Positions 18,340-31,077 of a stretch of DNA of 64,000 bases are shown one piece after another. This DNA comes from Aeromonas bestiarum (GTDB lineage Bacteria > Pseudomonadota > Gammaproteobacteria > Enterobacterales > Aeromonadaceae). The stretch spans positions 1 through 64,000 of the forward strand of contig NZ_CDDA01000033.1 of NCBI RefSeq assembly GCF_000819745.1. Direction: 5' to 3'. Below the pieces are notes generated by a model. The model saw only the letters and a list, made by a program, of their open reading frames with translations. It was not told the origin of the DNA and made no database searches. Every line of letters begins with the position of its first letter. The stretch's first letter is position 1. The position numbers and the translations under genes are program-made.

Positions 18340-19557
18340 TCAATGAGCCAGTTGCGGCAACAGCTGCAGCAGCTGGGCGCGATCCGCCAGCGGCGTCTGG
18401 CTGACCCAGATACCCAGCAGGCCGTAGGAGAGCAGCGGCAATATCAACAACAGCAGGCAGAGCAGACCCAGCAGCCAGCGGGGCTCAAGCCTGCGCGCCT
18501 TGCTGCCAAGGTGCAGCGCATCTGCCCGCTTGGGGCAGGCGGCGACGCAGCTCATACAACTGGTGCACTCCAGGCTGCGCACCGCGATCAGCTGGTGCAC
18601 CTGGATGCGGGAGGGACAAACCCGGCTGCACTTGTCGCAGTCATGGCCAGCACTTCGCAGGCAGCGGGCCGGGTCACGCCGAATGCGCAGCGGTGTCAGC
18701 AGGCCGAGTAAAGACAGCCAGGCGCCGTAGGGGCAGAGGTAGCGGCAGAAGCCCTGGCGGAAGGTGGCGGTGAGCAGCAGCACCCAGCCCAGACACAGGC
18801 CCGAAATCAGGGTCAGGTTGAAGAAGAAGGCCCCCATCTTCATGTCCGCCGCCTGATGGTAGGGGCTGGTGAAGTAGCCGGGCAGAGCGGTGCCCGGCAC
18901 CGCGATCAGCACGATAAACAGCAGGAAAGCCAGCACCAGGAATTTCTGGGAACGCAGCACGGCATCGAGCCAGCGCGGCGGCGTCCACTCCCCCACTATC
19001 CATCGGCTGCGCAGGCCGTGCATCCACTCGCCCACCAGCCCGAGCGGGCAGAACCAGGCGCAGAAGGCCCGCCCCAGCAGCAGGGCCGACAGGCAGAGCA
19101 CCAGTACAGTGATGGTCGCCGCCGGATGATGGGGATCCACTATGCCCTGACTGAGCCAGGCCCGCAGCCCGAGCCCGCCGGCGATGGGCAGGAAACCGTC
19201 CACCACGTCCGGACGCATCAGCCAGGGGGTCTCCCCCTGCCCCAGCTGCCAGATATGGATGCTGTACTGCACAGTCACCAACCCCCAGCAGATCAGCAGC
19301 AGATGGCGCGCGCGCCCCCGCAGCGACTGGCTGTTGATCCCGCTGAGTGCCGGCAGCGGTCGGTATCTGTGCCACAGGGCGAGGGGGATGACCAGCAGCC
19401 CCAGCGCGAACCAGAGCAGGCTGTCCGCCGCCACCAGCCAGATCAGGCCCAGCAGGCCGAGGGCAAGACGCCACTGCCAACCGGTGCGCGCCTGCCACCC
19501 CAACAGGGCCAGATAGACCAGGCCAGCCACCATGGTCATCGCTTCAATCAGGCTCAT
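18340..19557 (-). CDS. Membrane polyferredoxin (NapH/NosR/YccM-like)
   Basis: The 405-residue protein has five or six transmembrane segments and cytoplasmic iron-sulfur motifs. Twin GRAFCAWFCPLG and GFCRYLCPYGAW motifs mark the membrane part. A ferredoxin module near the C-terminus has CDKCSRVCP and CTSCMSCVAACPK, enough for two [4Fe-4S] clusters. Such proteins pass electrons from quinol or flavoprotein partners to periplasmic or membrane reductases. It lies downstream of norVW and the DUF1971 gene on the same strand, 123 bases from the latter, so a link to nitrogen-oxide metabolism is possible but inferred. The partner is unknown. Confidence 0.85.
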   Translation of the reverse strand: MSLIEAMTMVAGLVYLALLGWQARTGWQWRLALGLLGLIWLVAADSLLWFALGLLVIPLALWHRYRPLPALSGINSQSLRGRARHLLLICWGLVTVQYSIHIWQLGQGETPWLMRPDVVDGFLPIAGGLGLRAWLSQGIVDPHHPAATITVLVLCLSALLLGRAFCAWFCPLGLVGEWMHGLRSRWIVGEWTPPRWLDAVLRSQKFLVLAFLLFIVLIAVPGTALPGYFTSPYHQAADMKMGAFFFNLTLISGLCLGWVLLLTATFRQGFCRYLCPYGAWLSLLGLLTPLRIRRDPARCLRSAGHDCDKCSRVCPSRIQVHQLIAVRSLECTSCMSCVAACPKRADALHLGSKARRLEPRWLLGLLCLLLLILPLLSYGLLGIWVSQTPLADRAQLLQLLPQLAH

Positions 19558-19680
19558 GCATCTCCCTCATAGCACTCATTCGGATAAGGGGGCAGGATAA
19601 CGAACATCTGAGTTGATTATTTTGATCTGCATGGGCAGAGGGGGACATTCGCGCCCAATGCCCCTGGCGAGGGTTGAACC

Positions 19681-20022
19681 TTATGCCTTGCGGCTGTTGA
19701 ACAGCGGCTGGTCCGATTCGGCCTGCTCGGCCCAGAAGTGGATGTTGAAGCGGGCATCCTCCGACAGCTCGACCCTGTGCCAGTATTGGGGCGGGCTGGT
19801 GGCAAACTGGCCGGCATGGATCACCAGGCTTATCTCAGGCTCCTCGGCCTGCTCGTCGGCAAAGCCGTGGTAGGTGACTGTGCCCTCCATCACGCAGAGC
19901 TGACCGAAGACGCCGGCTGCCGTGTTGTGATGGGTGAGCAAAGCCTGGGGCACGTTCTGGCGGGTGAAGAAGGGGGTGGAGCGACGCACTACCCAGTGAG
20001 ACGGAATCAATTGCATGGCCAT
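19681..20022 (-). CDS. DUF1971 (TehB-N-terminal-like) cupin protein
   Basis: The 113-residue single-domain protein begins MAMQLIPSHWVVRRSTPFFTRQ and contains ALLTHHNTAAGVFGQLCV, TVTYHGF and PPQYWHRVELSEDARFNIHFW. These match the small cupin domain found fused to some TehB tellurite-resistance methyltransferases or alone near norVW and hmp genes. AGGAG lies 9 bases before the ATG at 20022. It lies 51 bases downstream of norW on the same strand and is probably part of the nitric-oxide-responsive unit. Confidence 0.8.
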   Translation of the reverse strand: MAMQLIPSHWVVRRSTPFFTRQNVPQALLTHHNTAAGVFGQLCVMEGTVTYHGFADEQAEEPEISLVIHAGQFATSPPQYWHRVELSEDARFNIHFWAEQAESDQPLFNSRKA

Positions 20023-20073
20023 ATCAGTTCTCCTCAAGTGGCCGGGTCGACCCGGCCGATGCAATGAAAGGGG

Positions 20074-21240
20074 TTAACGGGGCAGCTGGCGCAGCAGCGG
20101 GAAGGCGGCGCTCATCTGATCACCCCCCACCACGAAGCCGCACAGCTCGCCATCCTCGCCATGCGCCTCGGCCACCATGCCGTGGCTGTTCCAGCGGCAC
20201 TGCCAGGCGAGATCCTCGCCCTTGGTGCGGCCCGCCAGCTGCAAGGGGTAACGCGGCGTTTTCACCTTCACCAGCATGGGCGGCAGGGTCAGCGGGGTCG
20301 GCGTGCCAAGCAGAGTGCGCGCCAACGCATTGGCCCCCAGCACTATGGGTAGCAGGAAGGGGAGCAGCTGGCCCCGCCACTGCACGCAATCACCCAGTGC
20401 GAAGATATGGGGATCGCTGGTCTGCAAGTTGTCGTCGACCAGGATGCCGCGCTCCACCTCCAGCCCGGCCCCCCGGGCCAGGGCCAGATTCGGCCGCAGG
20501 CCGATCGCGGCGATCACCAGATCCTGCTCGCTGGTGCGGCCATCGGTCAGGGTCACCCGCCAGCCGTCGCCGGGCTGGGCGTCTATCCTGGCGATACCCA
20601 GCCCGAATTGCAGGCTGACCCCCTGACTGCGCAGCGCCTGTTGCAGCGGTTGGGTCAGGGCGGCCGGCAACAGGGCGCTGAGCGGGCTGTCGGCCAGATC
20701 CAACAGGGTGACCTCGCGACCATCGCTCGCCATGTCCATCGCCAGCTCGCAGCCTATGAGGCCAGCCCCCAGCACCATGATGCGGCTGGCCTGCTGGATT
20801 AGCCCCTCGGCGGCGGCGTACTCCTGCTGGCTGTTGAGGGTCACCAGATGCTCGCTGCCCGGTATCTCGGGGCGCGCCGCGCTGGCGCCGGTGGCCAGCA
20901 CCAGCTGGCCATAGGGGAAGCTGCCCTGCTCGGTCAGCACCAGCCGCCGGACGGGATCTATGCCAAGCACGGGGCAGTGGGGCAGCAGCGCGATGCGCTG
21001 CTGCTCGGCAAAGTCGCTGCCGCTCTGCCGGGTCATGGCCGCGGCGGCGCAGCCCCGGCTCACCACGTGGCTCAAGTCCGGCTTGTTGTACTCGTCGCCG
21101 CTGTCGGCCGTGATGAGGCGGATGGGCTGCTCACCATCCAGCTTGCGCAGGCTCTTGACCAGCTGCTGGGCGGCGAAGCCGCTGCCGATCACCACGATTT
21201 CCCGGCTGATGCCGGCGTCATTCAGGGTTGCTGCGTTCAT
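20074..21240 (-). CDS. norW: Flavorubredoxin reductase NorW
   Basis: NorW transfers electrons from NADH to the rubredoxin domain of NorV. The 388-residue protein has an N-terminal FAD motif ([19 protein letters not shown]), a central NAD-binding motif ([26 protein letters not shown]) and the second FAD motif ([10 protein letters not shown]). Its ATG overlaps the norV stop as ATGA, so the two are translationally coupled. The slightly variable C-terminus is normal for the family. Confidence 0.95.
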   Translation of the reverse strand: MNAATLNDAGISREIVVIGSGFAAQQLVKSLRKLDGEQPIRLITADSGDEYNKPDLSHVVSRGCAAAAMTRQSGSDFAEQQRIALLPHCPVLGIDPVRRLVLTEQGSFPYGQLVLATGASAARPEIPGSEHLVTLNSQQEYAAAEGLIQQASRIMVLGAGLIGCELAMDMASDGREVTLLDLADSPLSALLPAALTQPLQQALRSQGVSLQFGLGIARIDAQPGDGWRVTLTDGRTSEQDLVIAAIGLRPNLALARGAGLEVERGILVDDNLQTSDPHIFALGDCVQWRGQLLPFLLPIVLGANALARTLLGTPTPLTLPPMLVKVKTPRYPLQLAGRTKGEDLAWQCRWNSHGMVAEAHGEDGELCGFVVGGDQMSAAFPLLRQLPR

Positions 21241-22721
21241 ACACAGGCCTCCACGGCGCAGGGTTCGAATACCTCCTTGCCGATACCGCAGCCGGGGCAG
21301 AGGAAGCTGTCCGGTACCTGGGCCCAGGGAGTGCCCGGTGCCACCAGCTGATCCGGCTCCCCCAGTGCCGGGTCATAGACCCACTGGCAGACGACGCAGA
21401 GCATGCTCTGCTCATCGTCCAGCGTGCTGGCGACCGGGGTGACGACACGCGCAACCGGTACCTCGATCACGGGCGCCGTCACTGCGGCGTTCTTTGTGAT
21501 GATCGGGCGAGGTGCCTCCAGCGGGTGCAGCGCCCACTGGCGGGCCAGCTGGCGGCCGTGCTCGCGGCATTCGGCAAGGGCCGAACCATCGGGACGCCAC
21601 TTGGCCTTGAGGGAGATGCTGATGTCGAAACCCGCGTCCATCAGCCGGGTCTGGATGCGGTCCACGGCGCCGCCGGTCCAGCCGTAGCTGCCGAAGGCCG
21701 AGGCGCGCTTGTTACGGAACCGCAGGCCGGTGATCTCTTCGAGCATGCCCGCCACCTTGGGCATCATGACGTTGTTCATGGTGGAGGAGCCCACCAACAC
21801 CCCCTTGGAGCGGAACACCTGGGTCAGGATCTCGTTCTTGTCGTGGCGCGCCACGTTGAAGATCTTCACCGCCACGCCCGGGTCCACCTCGTGGATGCCC
21901 TGGGCGATGGCGTCGGCCATCATGCGGGTGTTGTTGGACATGGAGTCGTAGAAGAGGGTGATGCGGTCTTCCTGATAGTGGTCGGCCCACTCCAGGTATT
22001 TCAGGATGATCTGGGTGGGGTCCTCGCGCCAGACGATGCCGTGGGAGGTGGCCACCATGCTCACCGGCAGGTTGAAGCCCAGCACTTCCTTGATCTTGGC
22101 GGTCACCAGCGGGCTGAAGGGGGTGAGTATGTTGGCGTAGTAACGCTGGCACTGCTCCATCAGCTCGGTCTGATCCACCTCGTCGTTGAACAGGTGCTCG
22201 TCGCAGTAGTGCTGACCGAAGGCGTCGTTGGAGAAGAGCACGGCATCCTCCGTCATGTAGGTCATCATGCTGTCTGGCCAGTGCAGCATGGGGGTCTCGA
22301 TAAACACCAGCTGCTTGCCGTTGCCTATGTCCAGGCTGTCGCCTGTCTTGACCGGGTGGAAGTTCCACTCTGGGTGATGATGGTGGCCTGTGATGGAGTC
22401 GATGGCGTTGTGGGTGCAGTAGATGGGGGTGCCAGGGATGCGGGCCATCAGCTCGGTCAGGGCGCCGGCGTGATCCTCCTCGGCGTGGTTGATCACCACG
22501 AAGTCGATGGAAGCGAGATCGATCTCCGCCGCCAGGTTCTGCACGAACTCCCGGCTGAACTTGTGATCGACGGTGTCGATCAGTACGTTCTTCCCTTCGC
22601 GGATGAGATAGCTGTTGTAGCTGGTTCCCTTATGGGTCTTGTACTCGGTGCCGTGGAAGTCGCGCACCTCCCAGTCCCGTTGGCCGACCCAGTGAATGTT
22701 GTTTTTGACGTGAATGCTCAT
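21237..22721 (-). CDS. norV: Anaerobic nitric oxide reductase flavorubredoxin NorV
   Basis: NorV reduces NO to N2O under anaerobic conditions. The 494-residue protein has a beta-lactamase-like diiron domain with [10 protein letters not shown], and a flavodoxin domain with [16 protein letters not shown] near residue 258. After a proline/valine-rich linker, a C-terminal rubredoxin has [16 protein letters not shown] and FLCPGCG. The ATG at 22721 has GAGGAAC upstream; a TTG one codon earlier is less likely. A sigma-54 promoter and NorR sites lie in the divergent spacer. Confidence 0.97.
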   Translation of the reverse strand: MSIHVKNNIHWVGQRDWEVRDFHGTEYKTHKGTSYNSYLIREGKNVLIDTVDHKFSREFVQNLAAEIDLASIDFVVINHAEEDHAGALTELMARIPGTPIYCTHNAIDSITGHHHHPEWNFHPVKTGDSLDIGNGKQLVFIETPMLHWPDSMMTYMTEDAVLFSNDAFGQHYCDEHLFNDEVDQTELMEQCQRYYANILTPFSPLVTAKIKEVLGFNLPVSMVATSHGIVWREDPTQIILKYLEWADHYQEDRITLFYDSMSNNTRMMADAIAQGIHEVDPGVAVKIFNVARHDKNEILTQVFRSKGVLVGSSTMNNVMMPKVAGMLEEITGLRFRNKRASAFGSYGWTGGAVDRIQTRLMDAGFDISISLKAKWRPDGSALAECREHGRQLARQWALHPLEAPRPIITKNAAVTAPVIEVPVARVVTPVASTLDDEQSMLCVVCQWVYDPALGEPDQLVAPGTPWAQVPDSFLCPGCGIGKEVFEPCAVEACV

Positions 22722-22770
22722 CAAGTTGTTCCTCAGAATGCAATAGCGAATGTGCGACTGAACGGACTAT

Positions 22771-22787
22771 TGCAGTTGACGTGCCAA
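22771..22787 (-). promoter_or_regulatory. Sigma-54 promoter of norVW
   Basis: Read on the minus strand, TTGGCACGTCAACTGCA matches the -24/-12 consensus (TGGCAC, five bases, then a TTGCA-like CTGCA). It ends about 50 bases upstream of the norV start. This fits NorR, a sigma-54 activator, encoded divergently. Confidence 0.85.
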
Positions 22788-22829
22788 CTCATAACTTATT
22801 GTTTTTACTAGACACACACATAGAACATT

Positions 22830-22840
22830 GTCATTTAGAC
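22830..22840. promoter_or_regulatory. NorR-binding site 1
   Basis: GT-CATTTAG-AC fits the GT-N7-AC enhancer core known for NorR, within the extended inverted repeat TGTC/GACA. A more degenerate candidate (TGTTTTTACTAGACA) lies near 22800-22814. Confidence 0.75.
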
Positions 22841-22874
22841 AGCCACTCTTTATAGTCAAAACCACAAACACACT

Positions 22875-22885
22875 GTCATTTGGAC
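22875..22885. promoter_or_regulatory. NorR-binding site 2
   Basis: GT-CATTTGG-AC within TTGTCC/GGACAA symmetry lies 45 bp from site 1. It almost abuts the norR start codon, so NorR bound here would probably repress its own gene. Confidence 0.75.
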
Positions 22886-22892
22886 AATCACC

Positions 22893-24419
22893 TTGATCTC
22901 GACCGACAGCCTGGCGCGCATCGCCCTCGACCTGCAACTCGGCATCTCCCACCAGGACCGCTTTCACCGCCTGATCCAGAGCGTGCGCAGCCTGCTGCAC
23001 TCGGACGCCTCGGCCCTGCTGCGCTACGAGGGGGGCCAGTTCATCCCGCTGGCCATCGACGGCCTGATGCAGGACGTGCTGGGCCGCCGCTTCGCGCTGG
23101 CGGACCATCCGCGCATGGAGGCCATAGCCCGTGCCGGTGACGTGGTGCGCTTCCCCGCCGACAGCAACCTGCCCGACCCCTATGACGGCCTGATCCCGGA
23201 TCACGACGACCTCAGGGTGCACGCCTGCGTTGGCCTGCCACTGTTTTCGGATCAGACGCTCATCGGCGCCCTGACCATAGACGGCATGAACCCGACCCAG
23301 TTCGACGGCATCAGCGACGAGGAGCTGCGGCTGGTGGGCGCCCTGGCCGCCGCCGCCCTCAGCAACGCCCTGTTGCTGGAACGGCTCGCCCGCCAGAGCA
23401 GCGAACCCCTCGCCCCCTCCACCCAGAATGGGCCGGGCCAGCCCGAGATGATTGGCCGCTCCCCGGCCATGGACCGGTTGCGCCACGAGATAGCCGTGGT
23501 GGCGAGCTCAGAGCTGAACGTGCTGATCCTGGGGGAGACAGGAGTCGGCAAGGAGCTGATCGCCAAGGCGGTGCATCAGGGCTCACCCCGTGCCAGCGTG
23601 CCACTGGTCTATCTCAACTGCGCCGCCCTGCCGGAATCGGTGGCGGAGAGCGAGCTGTTCGGCCACGTGAAGGGGGCTTTCACCGGCGCCATTCACAACC
23701 GGGCGGGTAAGTTCGAGCTGGCCGACAAGGGCACCCTGTTTCTGGACGAGATCGGCGAACTCTCCCTGTCGCTGCAGGCCAAGCTGCTGCGGGTGCTGCA
23801 ATACGGCGATCTGCAGCGGATCGGTGACGACACCCCGCTCAAGGTAAACGTGCGCATCCTGGCCGCCACCAACCGGGATCTGAAACAGGCTGTGGTCGAG
23901 GGGCAGTTTCGAAGCGATCTCTACCACCGCCTGAGCGTCTTCCCGATCCACGCCCCCGCCCTGCGGGAACGACCGGACGACATACCCCTGCTTGCCGGTT
24001 ATTTTTGCGAACGCTGCCGGGTCAGCCTGGGGCTGGAGCGGTTGCGCATCCAGCCCAGAGCGCTGCAACTGCTCGCCAGCTACGACTGGCCGGGCAACGT
24101 GCGGGAGCTGGAGCACGCCATCCACAGGGCGGCCGTACTGGCGCGGGCCGAGCAGGGCAGTCAGGCACCCGCGCTGGATTGCCACCACTTCAACCTGGCG
24201 GCCACCGGCACCCCCTCATCCAGCCGCATTCCTGTGGAACAGGCGGTGCAGCCAACAACAGTCATGGGGCTGCGCACGGCCACAGATGCCTTCCAGCTCC
24301 AGCTGATCGAGCAGACCCTGGCGGCCCAGCAGGGCAACTGGGCCGCCACCGCCCGGGCGCTTGAGCTGGACGGCGGCAACCTGCACCGGCTCGCCAAGCG
24401 GCTCGGGCTCAAGGCCTGA
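22893..24419 (+). CDS. norR: Nitric oxide-responsive sigma-54 activator NorR
   Basis: NorR senses NO with a mononuclear iron in its GAF domain and activates norVW. The 508-residue protein has the GAF domain at about 1-170, with [24 protein letters not shown] and [19 protein letters not shown]. The AAA+ domain has the Walker [16 protein letters not shown], the GAFTGA loop and [12 protein letters not shown]-terminal Fis-type helix-turn-helix ends the protein. Alignment with E. coli NorR as I recall it places the start at this TTG, with no obvious Shine-Dalgarno. No in-frame ATG is near. Confidence 0.94.
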   Translation: MISTDSLARIALDLQLGISHQDRFHRLIQSVRSLLHSDASALLRYEGGQFIPLAIDGLMQDVLGRRFALADHPRMEAIARAGDVVRFPADSNLPDPYDGLIPDHDDLRVHACVGLPLFSDQTLIGALTIDGMNPTQFDGISDEELRLVGALAAAALSNALLLERLARQSSEPLAPSTQNGPGQPEMIGRSPAMDRLRHEIAVVASSELNVLILGETGVGKELIAKAVHQGSPRASVPLVYLNCAALPESVAESELFGHVKGAFTGAIHNRAGKFELADKGTLFLDEIGELSLSLQAKLLRVLQYGDLQRIGDDTPLKVNVRILAATNRDLKQAVVEGQFRSDLYHRLSVFPIHAPALRERPDDIPLLAGYFCERCRVSLGLERLRIQPRALQLLASYDWPGNVRELEHAIHRAAVLARAEQGSQAPALDCHHFNLAATGTPSSSRIPVEQAVQPTTVMGLRTATDAFQLQLIEQTLAAQQGNWAATARALELDGGNLHRLAKRLGLKA

Positions 24420-24436
24420 TGCTGGCGACACCCCAT

Positions 24437-24478
24437 AAACAAAAACCCCCTCCTGACGAGGGGGTTTTTCGTGGTGCC
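24437..24478. terminator. Terminator after norR, left member of a direct repeat
   Basis: The stem AAAAACCCCCTC / GAGGGGGTTTTT serves norR and the converging gntR-type gene. The 42-bp segment recurs at 28435-28476 with a single mismatch in the loop. Confidence 0.9.
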
Positions 24479-24521
24479 TGTGCGATGACAGGGGCAACGG
24501 CATGGTCCATCGGCGGCGGAT

Positions 24522-25229
24522 TCAGTCACGGGCACGGCGCAGGTGGTAGTCGACGTGATAGTCGTTGGCGTTGCGGAACATGATGGAGTAGTTGAGAAAC
24601 TCCCCGTTCTCACCATAAGAGAGGGAGGTCAGCCGCAGGATGGGCGCCCCCTGCTCGATATGCAGCAGCTCGGCCATCTGCCGGTCGGCCAGCACGGCGC
24701 TGAAGCTCTCGTAGTTGCCGGCGATAGGGAGCTGGCACTCGTTCTCGATGTAGGCAAACTTGGAGCCCTCCAGATGGGCCACCGACAGGGTGCGAAACAG
24801 CCGCACCGGCATGTAGCTCTCCTCCAGCAGCAGGGCCCGGCCATCCACAGAGCGCACCCGGCTGGAGTAGTAGACGGGTTCGTTCACCTTGACCCTGAGC
24901 TGGCTGGCAATCGCCGGTGGGGCCGGCATGGTACGAAACTCCAGCACCTGGCTGGTGAGCTCCCGGCCCTGATCGCGCATCAGCTCGGTAAAGCCGCTCA
25001 GCCCCTTGGTCTCATGCTGGACATCCTTCTTGGTCACATAGGTGCCGCTGCCGTGGCGCCGTGCCACCAGCCCCCATTCGATCAGCATGTCCACCGCCTT
25101 GCGCACCGTCATGCGCGACACACCGAACTGGCTCGCCAGCATCTTCTCGCTCGGCAATACGTCCCCCACCCGGCAATCCGCGCCATTGACCCGGATACGC
25201 AACCGATCCGCCACCGATTTATAGATCAC
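24522..25229 (-). CDS. GntR-family (HutC/UTRA) regulator of the alpha-glucoside cassette
   Basis: The 235-residue protein has an N-terminal winged helix-turn-helix (GDVLPSEKMLASQFGVSRMTVRKAVDMLIEWGLV) and a C-terminal UTRA effector domain (YYSSRVRSVDGRALLLEESYMP, GAPILRLTSLSYGENGEFLNYS). UTRA regulators usually bind phosphorylated sugars. The GTG at 25229, giving MIYKSVADRLR, has an AGAGG site. The gene is divergent from the PTS transporter gene, which it probably represses in the absence of phospho-glucoside; that is inferred from position. Confidence 0.87.
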   Translation of the reverse strand: MIYKSVADRLRIRVNGADCRVGDVLPSEKMLASQFGVSRMTVRKAVDMLIEWGLVARRHGSGTYVTKKDVQHETKGLSGFTELMRDQGRELTSQVLEFRTMPAPPAIASQLRVKVNEPVYYSSRVRSVDGRALLLEESYMPVRLFRTLSVAHLEGSKFAYIENECQLPIAGNYESFSAVLADRQMAELLHIEQGAPILRLTSLSYGENGEFLNYSIMFRNANDYHVDYHLRRARD

Positions 25230-25513
25230 TGCTAGACCTCTCCCAGCCTGTACCCGCGGCCCCCTCATTCAGGGGCTTCAGGCCCAACCAATTGAAAATA
25301 AACAATTTTAAATTCAAATAAACCGACAAGAACGTCACAAAAACAAGATGTACAACAATATCTCAAAATTTAGATCTCTTTGTCTAAATAAGAGCATGCG
25401 CCGGATCACATAACCACCACATATTTCATGAGGGCTTGACCCATTGTTGTTAGGTTCAATTCAGCAACACAAACAACACCCTATCAAAAACTCTTTTAAT
25501 AAAGGGACAATAT
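25230..25513. promoter_or_regulatory. AT-rich divergent control region of the alpha-glucoside genes
   Basis: The 284-bp spacer between the regulator and the PTS gene is markedly AT-rich and has no gene. AAAGGGAC precedes the PTS start at 25514. I could not settle operator sites: AACAAGATGTACAACA near 25345 is a weak inverted repeat. The CRP-like half site TCACA at 25406 lacks a proper partner. Confidence 0.45.
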
Positions 25514-28425
<2,912 letters not shown>

Positions 28426-28434
28426 ATCGCCCAC

Positions 28435-28476
28435 AAACAAAAACCCCCTCGTGACGAGGGGGTTTTTCGTGGTGCC
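28435..28476. terminator. Terminator after the GH4 gene, right member of a direct repeat
   Basis: The hairpin AAAAACCCCCTC / GAGGGGGTTTTT is nearly identical to that at 24437-24478 (41 of 42 bases, including flanks AAAC and CGTGGTGCC). It lies between the GH4 gene and the converging LacI-type gene. Confidence 0.9.
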
Positions 28477-28505
28477 GACTATCGCCGTGCAATACAGCGG
28501 GGCGG

Positions 28506-29510
28506 TCAGCGCAGGGATTTGACCGAGCGGCGGACGATAAGCTCGGGCTCTACCGTCATGGACTCGACTTCCAGCGCCTTGTTGCGGATCCGGCTCACCA
28601 GATGCTTCACCGCCAGCAGGCCGAGCTCGGCCTTGGGGTGGCGGATGGTGGTCAGCGGCGGGCTGGAGAAGCGCGCCATTTCCACGTCGTCATAGCCGAT
28701 CATGGAGATGTCGTCCGGCACCTTGACCCCGGCTTCCCAGGCGGCGCAGATGGCGCCGATGGCCATGGGATCATCGAAGGCAAACACAGCCGTCGGGCGA
28801 GGCGTGAGGGCCAGGATGCGCTGCATGGCATCGAAACCGCTCTGGCTCTCGTAATCCCCTTCGAAGATCTGCTCATCCTTCAGGGTCAGGCCATGCTCGC
28901 CCAAGGCGTCGCGCACCCCGTCCAGCCGCTGCTGGGTGGTCGGCTTGGAGAGCTGGCCAGTGATGCAGACGATCTCTTTATGGCCCTGCTCCAGCAGATG
29001 ACGTACCGCCAGCCGCGCGCCTATGCGGGCGTTGTCGTTGATCACGTTGGCGAAATCGCACTCTGTGCCCCAATCCAACACCACCTGCGGCACATTCTTG
29101 TGGATGCGCAGCATGTCGCGCAGCGGGGTGTCGATGTCGGTTCCCAGCACCAGCAGGCCGTCGACCCGCTTCTCCATCAGCATTCTCAGGTAATGCTGCT
29201 GGCGGGGCGGCTGGTTTTCGGTGTTGCACAGGATCAGGCTGTAACCCTGTTCGAAACAGTACGCCTCCACCCCCTGTACCACTTCCGCGAAGAAGGGGTT
29301 GGCACTGGTGGTGACCAGCATGCCTATGGTTTTGGTTGAGTTTATCTTGAGGCTGCGCGCTACCGAGTTGGGCGCGTAGTTGAGTTCTGCCACCGCCTCA
29401 AGCACTTTTTGGGTTGCATCTTCGCTGACCCGACGGGTGTGATTGAGTACATGTGAGACGGTGGAGATGGATACGCCTGCACGGGAAGCGACATCCTTGA
29501 TAGTGGCCAT
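28506..29510 (-). CDS. LacI-family regulator, RbsR/PurR-like
   Basis: The 334-residue repressor has the N-terminal helix-turn-helix MATIKDVASRAGVSISTVSHVLN and hinge NSVARSLKINSTKTIGMLV. The periplasmic-binding-like effector domain includes KRVDGLLVLGTD, ICITGQLSKPTTQQRLDG and ISMIGYDDVEMARFSSPPLTTI. Sequence style is between RbsR and PurR, so the ligand cannot be assigned. It may not belong to the alpha-glucoside genes, which have their own regulator and are separated from it by a terminator. AGGAGACAGAG precedes the ATG. Confidence 0.88.
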   Translation of the reverse strand: MATIKDVASRAGVSISTVSHVLNHTRRVSEDATQKVLEAVAELNYAPNSVARSLKINSTKTIGMLVTTSANPFFAEVVQGVEAYCFEQGYSLILCNTENQPPRQQHYLRMLMEKRVDGLLVLGTDIDTPLRDMLRIHKNVPQVVLDWGTECDFANVINDNARIGARLAVRHLLEQGHKEIVCITGQLSKPTTQQRLDGVRDALGEHGLTLKDEQIFEGDYESQSGFDAMQRILALTPRPTAVFAFDDPMAIGAICAAWEAGVKVPDDISMIGYDDVEMARFSSPPLTTIRHPKAELGLLAVKHLVSRIRNKALEVESMTVEPELIVRRSVKSLR

Positions 29511-29945
29511 CTCTGTCTCCTGAAGATCAAAAGCGGAACATTAGCAGATTTCCCGAATAAAGGCTTGGTTTTAACAGGCACTGCCAATGAATTGTCAATG
29601 CTGGCTAATCTAGGCGCTCATTTCTATTTGCGCAAACGGATTTTGGTCAAAATGGGAGCAGTGTCAGGGTAAAATATCGTCAGTTTTTTCATCTGCCATT
29701 TGTCACCAGCACACCTTGTTGTGAAGATGTTAACTGAACAAATCAGTATTAATGTCTACAATGGCATTTGAATTTAGCTATTTGTTTCAAAAAAGCACTA
29801 TCCCACCCACTATGGTTAGTATCTTTAACAGCTTGTTATTGCCCAGCGAGGAATGATAGAACCATACCTATTACCGGACTGGCGGGATCCCGGCCCGGAA
29901 TGGCACACGGAAAATGAAACAATCCACTGATTAAGGGACGAATCA
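29511..29945. promoter_or_regulatory. 435-bp divergent control region between lacI-type gene and livK
   Basis: No gene is visible. A LacI-type operator-like palindrome TTTGCGCAAACG lies at 29627-29638, about 120 bases upstream of the repressor start. The livK-proximal half is AT-rich with runs of A and T, as expected for Lrp-type control, but I cannot assign a specific site. A GC-rich imperfect inverted repeat (CCGGACTGGCGGGATCCCGGCCCGG) sits at about 29876-29900 within the livK leader. Confidence 0.4.
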
Positions 29946-31067
29946 ATGCATAAGTTGAGCAAAATCACAGTAAGCGCAGCGGTTTCTTTGGCTCTGTTTG
30001 GATCGATATCCATCGCCAACGCGGCTGACACCATCAAGATCGGCATCGCCGGCCCGGTCACAGGCCCGGTCGCCCAGTACGGTGACATGCAGTTCACCGG
30101 CGGCAAGATGGCGGTCGAGCAGATCAACAAGGCTGGCGGTATCGCAGGCAAGCAGATCGAAGCCGTCATCTATGACGATGCCTGCGATCCCAAGCAGGCC
30201 GTGGCGGTCGCCAACAAGGTGATCAACGACGGCGTCAAGTTCGTGGTCGGCCACCTCTGTTCCGACAACACCCTGCCCGCCTCCGACATCTATGAAGATG
30301 AAGGTGTGCTGATGATCACCCCCGCCTCCACCAACCCCAAGATCACCGAGCGCGGCTATCAGCTGGTGCTGCGTACCATAGGTCTGGACAGCGACCAGGG
30401 TCCGACCGCCGCCAAGTACATCATCGAGCAGGTCAAGCCCAAGCGCGTGGCCGTCATCCACGACAAGAAGCAGTACGGTGAAGGCATCGCCACCAGCGTG
30501 AAGGCCTCCCTGGACAAGGCCGGTGTGAAAGTGGTGGCGTTCGAAGGCATCACAGCCGGTGACAAGGACTTCTCCGCCCTGATCGCCAAGCTGCAGAAAG
30601 AGAACGTCGATTTCGTCTACTACGGCGGCTACCACCCCGAGCTGGGTCTGATCCTGCGTCAGGCTGGCGAGAAGGGCCTGAAGGCCAAGTTCATGGGTCC
30701 GGAAGGGGTAGGCAACAAGGACATCTCCGCCATCGGTGGCCCGGCTTCCGAAGGTCTGCTGGTGACCCTGCCGAACAAGTACGATCTGGTGCCGACCAAC
30801 GCCCCGCTGGTGGCGGCGTTCAAGGCCAAGGGTCAGGACTCCTCAGGCCCCTTCGTCTGGACTACCTATGCGGCGGTACAGACCCTGGCTGCCGGTATCG
30901 CCAAGGCGGGTGAGGATGACCCGGCTGCAGTCGCCGCCGCCATTAAGGCCACGCCGATCGATACCGTCATGGGCACCCTGAGCTGGGCGCCGAGTGGTGA
31001 CCTGAAAGGCTTTGAATTCGGTGTGTTCCAGTGGCACGCCGACGGTACCTCCACTCAAGTCAAATAA
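29946..31067 (+). CDS. livK: Branched-chain amino acid-binding periplasmic protein
   Basis: The 373-residue protein has a signal peptide (MHKLSKITVSAAVSLALFGS, cut near NAA|DTIKIGIAGPVTG). It is a Leu/Ile/Val-type binding protein with GGKMAVEQINKAGGI, VVGHLCSDNTLPASDIYEDEGVLMITPASTNP and VAVIHDKKQYGEG. It feeds the LivHM-LivGF ABC importer encoded next. Ligand choice between LivJ and LivK types cannot be made from sequence alone. Confidence 0.93.
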   Translation: MHKLSKITVSAAVSLALFGSISIANAADTIKIGIAGPVTGPVAQYGDMQFTGGKMAVEQINKAGGIAGKQIEAVIYDDACDPKQAVAVANKVINDGVKFVVGHLCSDNTLPASDIYEDEGVLMITPASTNPKITERGYQLVLRTIGLDSDQGPTAAKYIIEQVKPKRVAVIHDKKQYGEGIATSVKASLDKAGVKVVAFEGITAGDKDFSALIAKLQKENVDFVYYGGYHPELGLILRQAGEKGLKAKFMGPEGVGNKDISAIGGPASEGLLVTLPNKYDLVPTNAPLVAAFKAKGQDSSGPFVWTTYAAVQTLAAGIAKAGEDDPAAVAAAIKATPIDTVMGTLSWAPSGDLKGFEFGVFQWHADGTSTQVK

Positions 31068-31077
31068 TCTGCCGGTC

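Noticed and set aside
19547..19570. Possible 22-bp duplicated start before the polyferredoxin gene
   Set aside because: Only about 12 of 21 bases match; within chance for ATG-rich sequence.
19611..19627. FNR site (TTGATTATTTTGAT) upstream of the polyferredoxin gene
   Set aside because: The half sites are direct repeats rather than the inverted TTGAT-N4-ATCAA; not a proper FNR box.
25391..25412. CRP site upstream of the PTS gene
   Set aside because: TCACA half site present, but the opposite half does not match TGTGA at the required spacing.
25444..25513. Possible leader copy before the PTS gene (GSIQQ versus SQIQR)
   Set aside because: About 12 of 22 bases match in an AT-rich region; not convincing.
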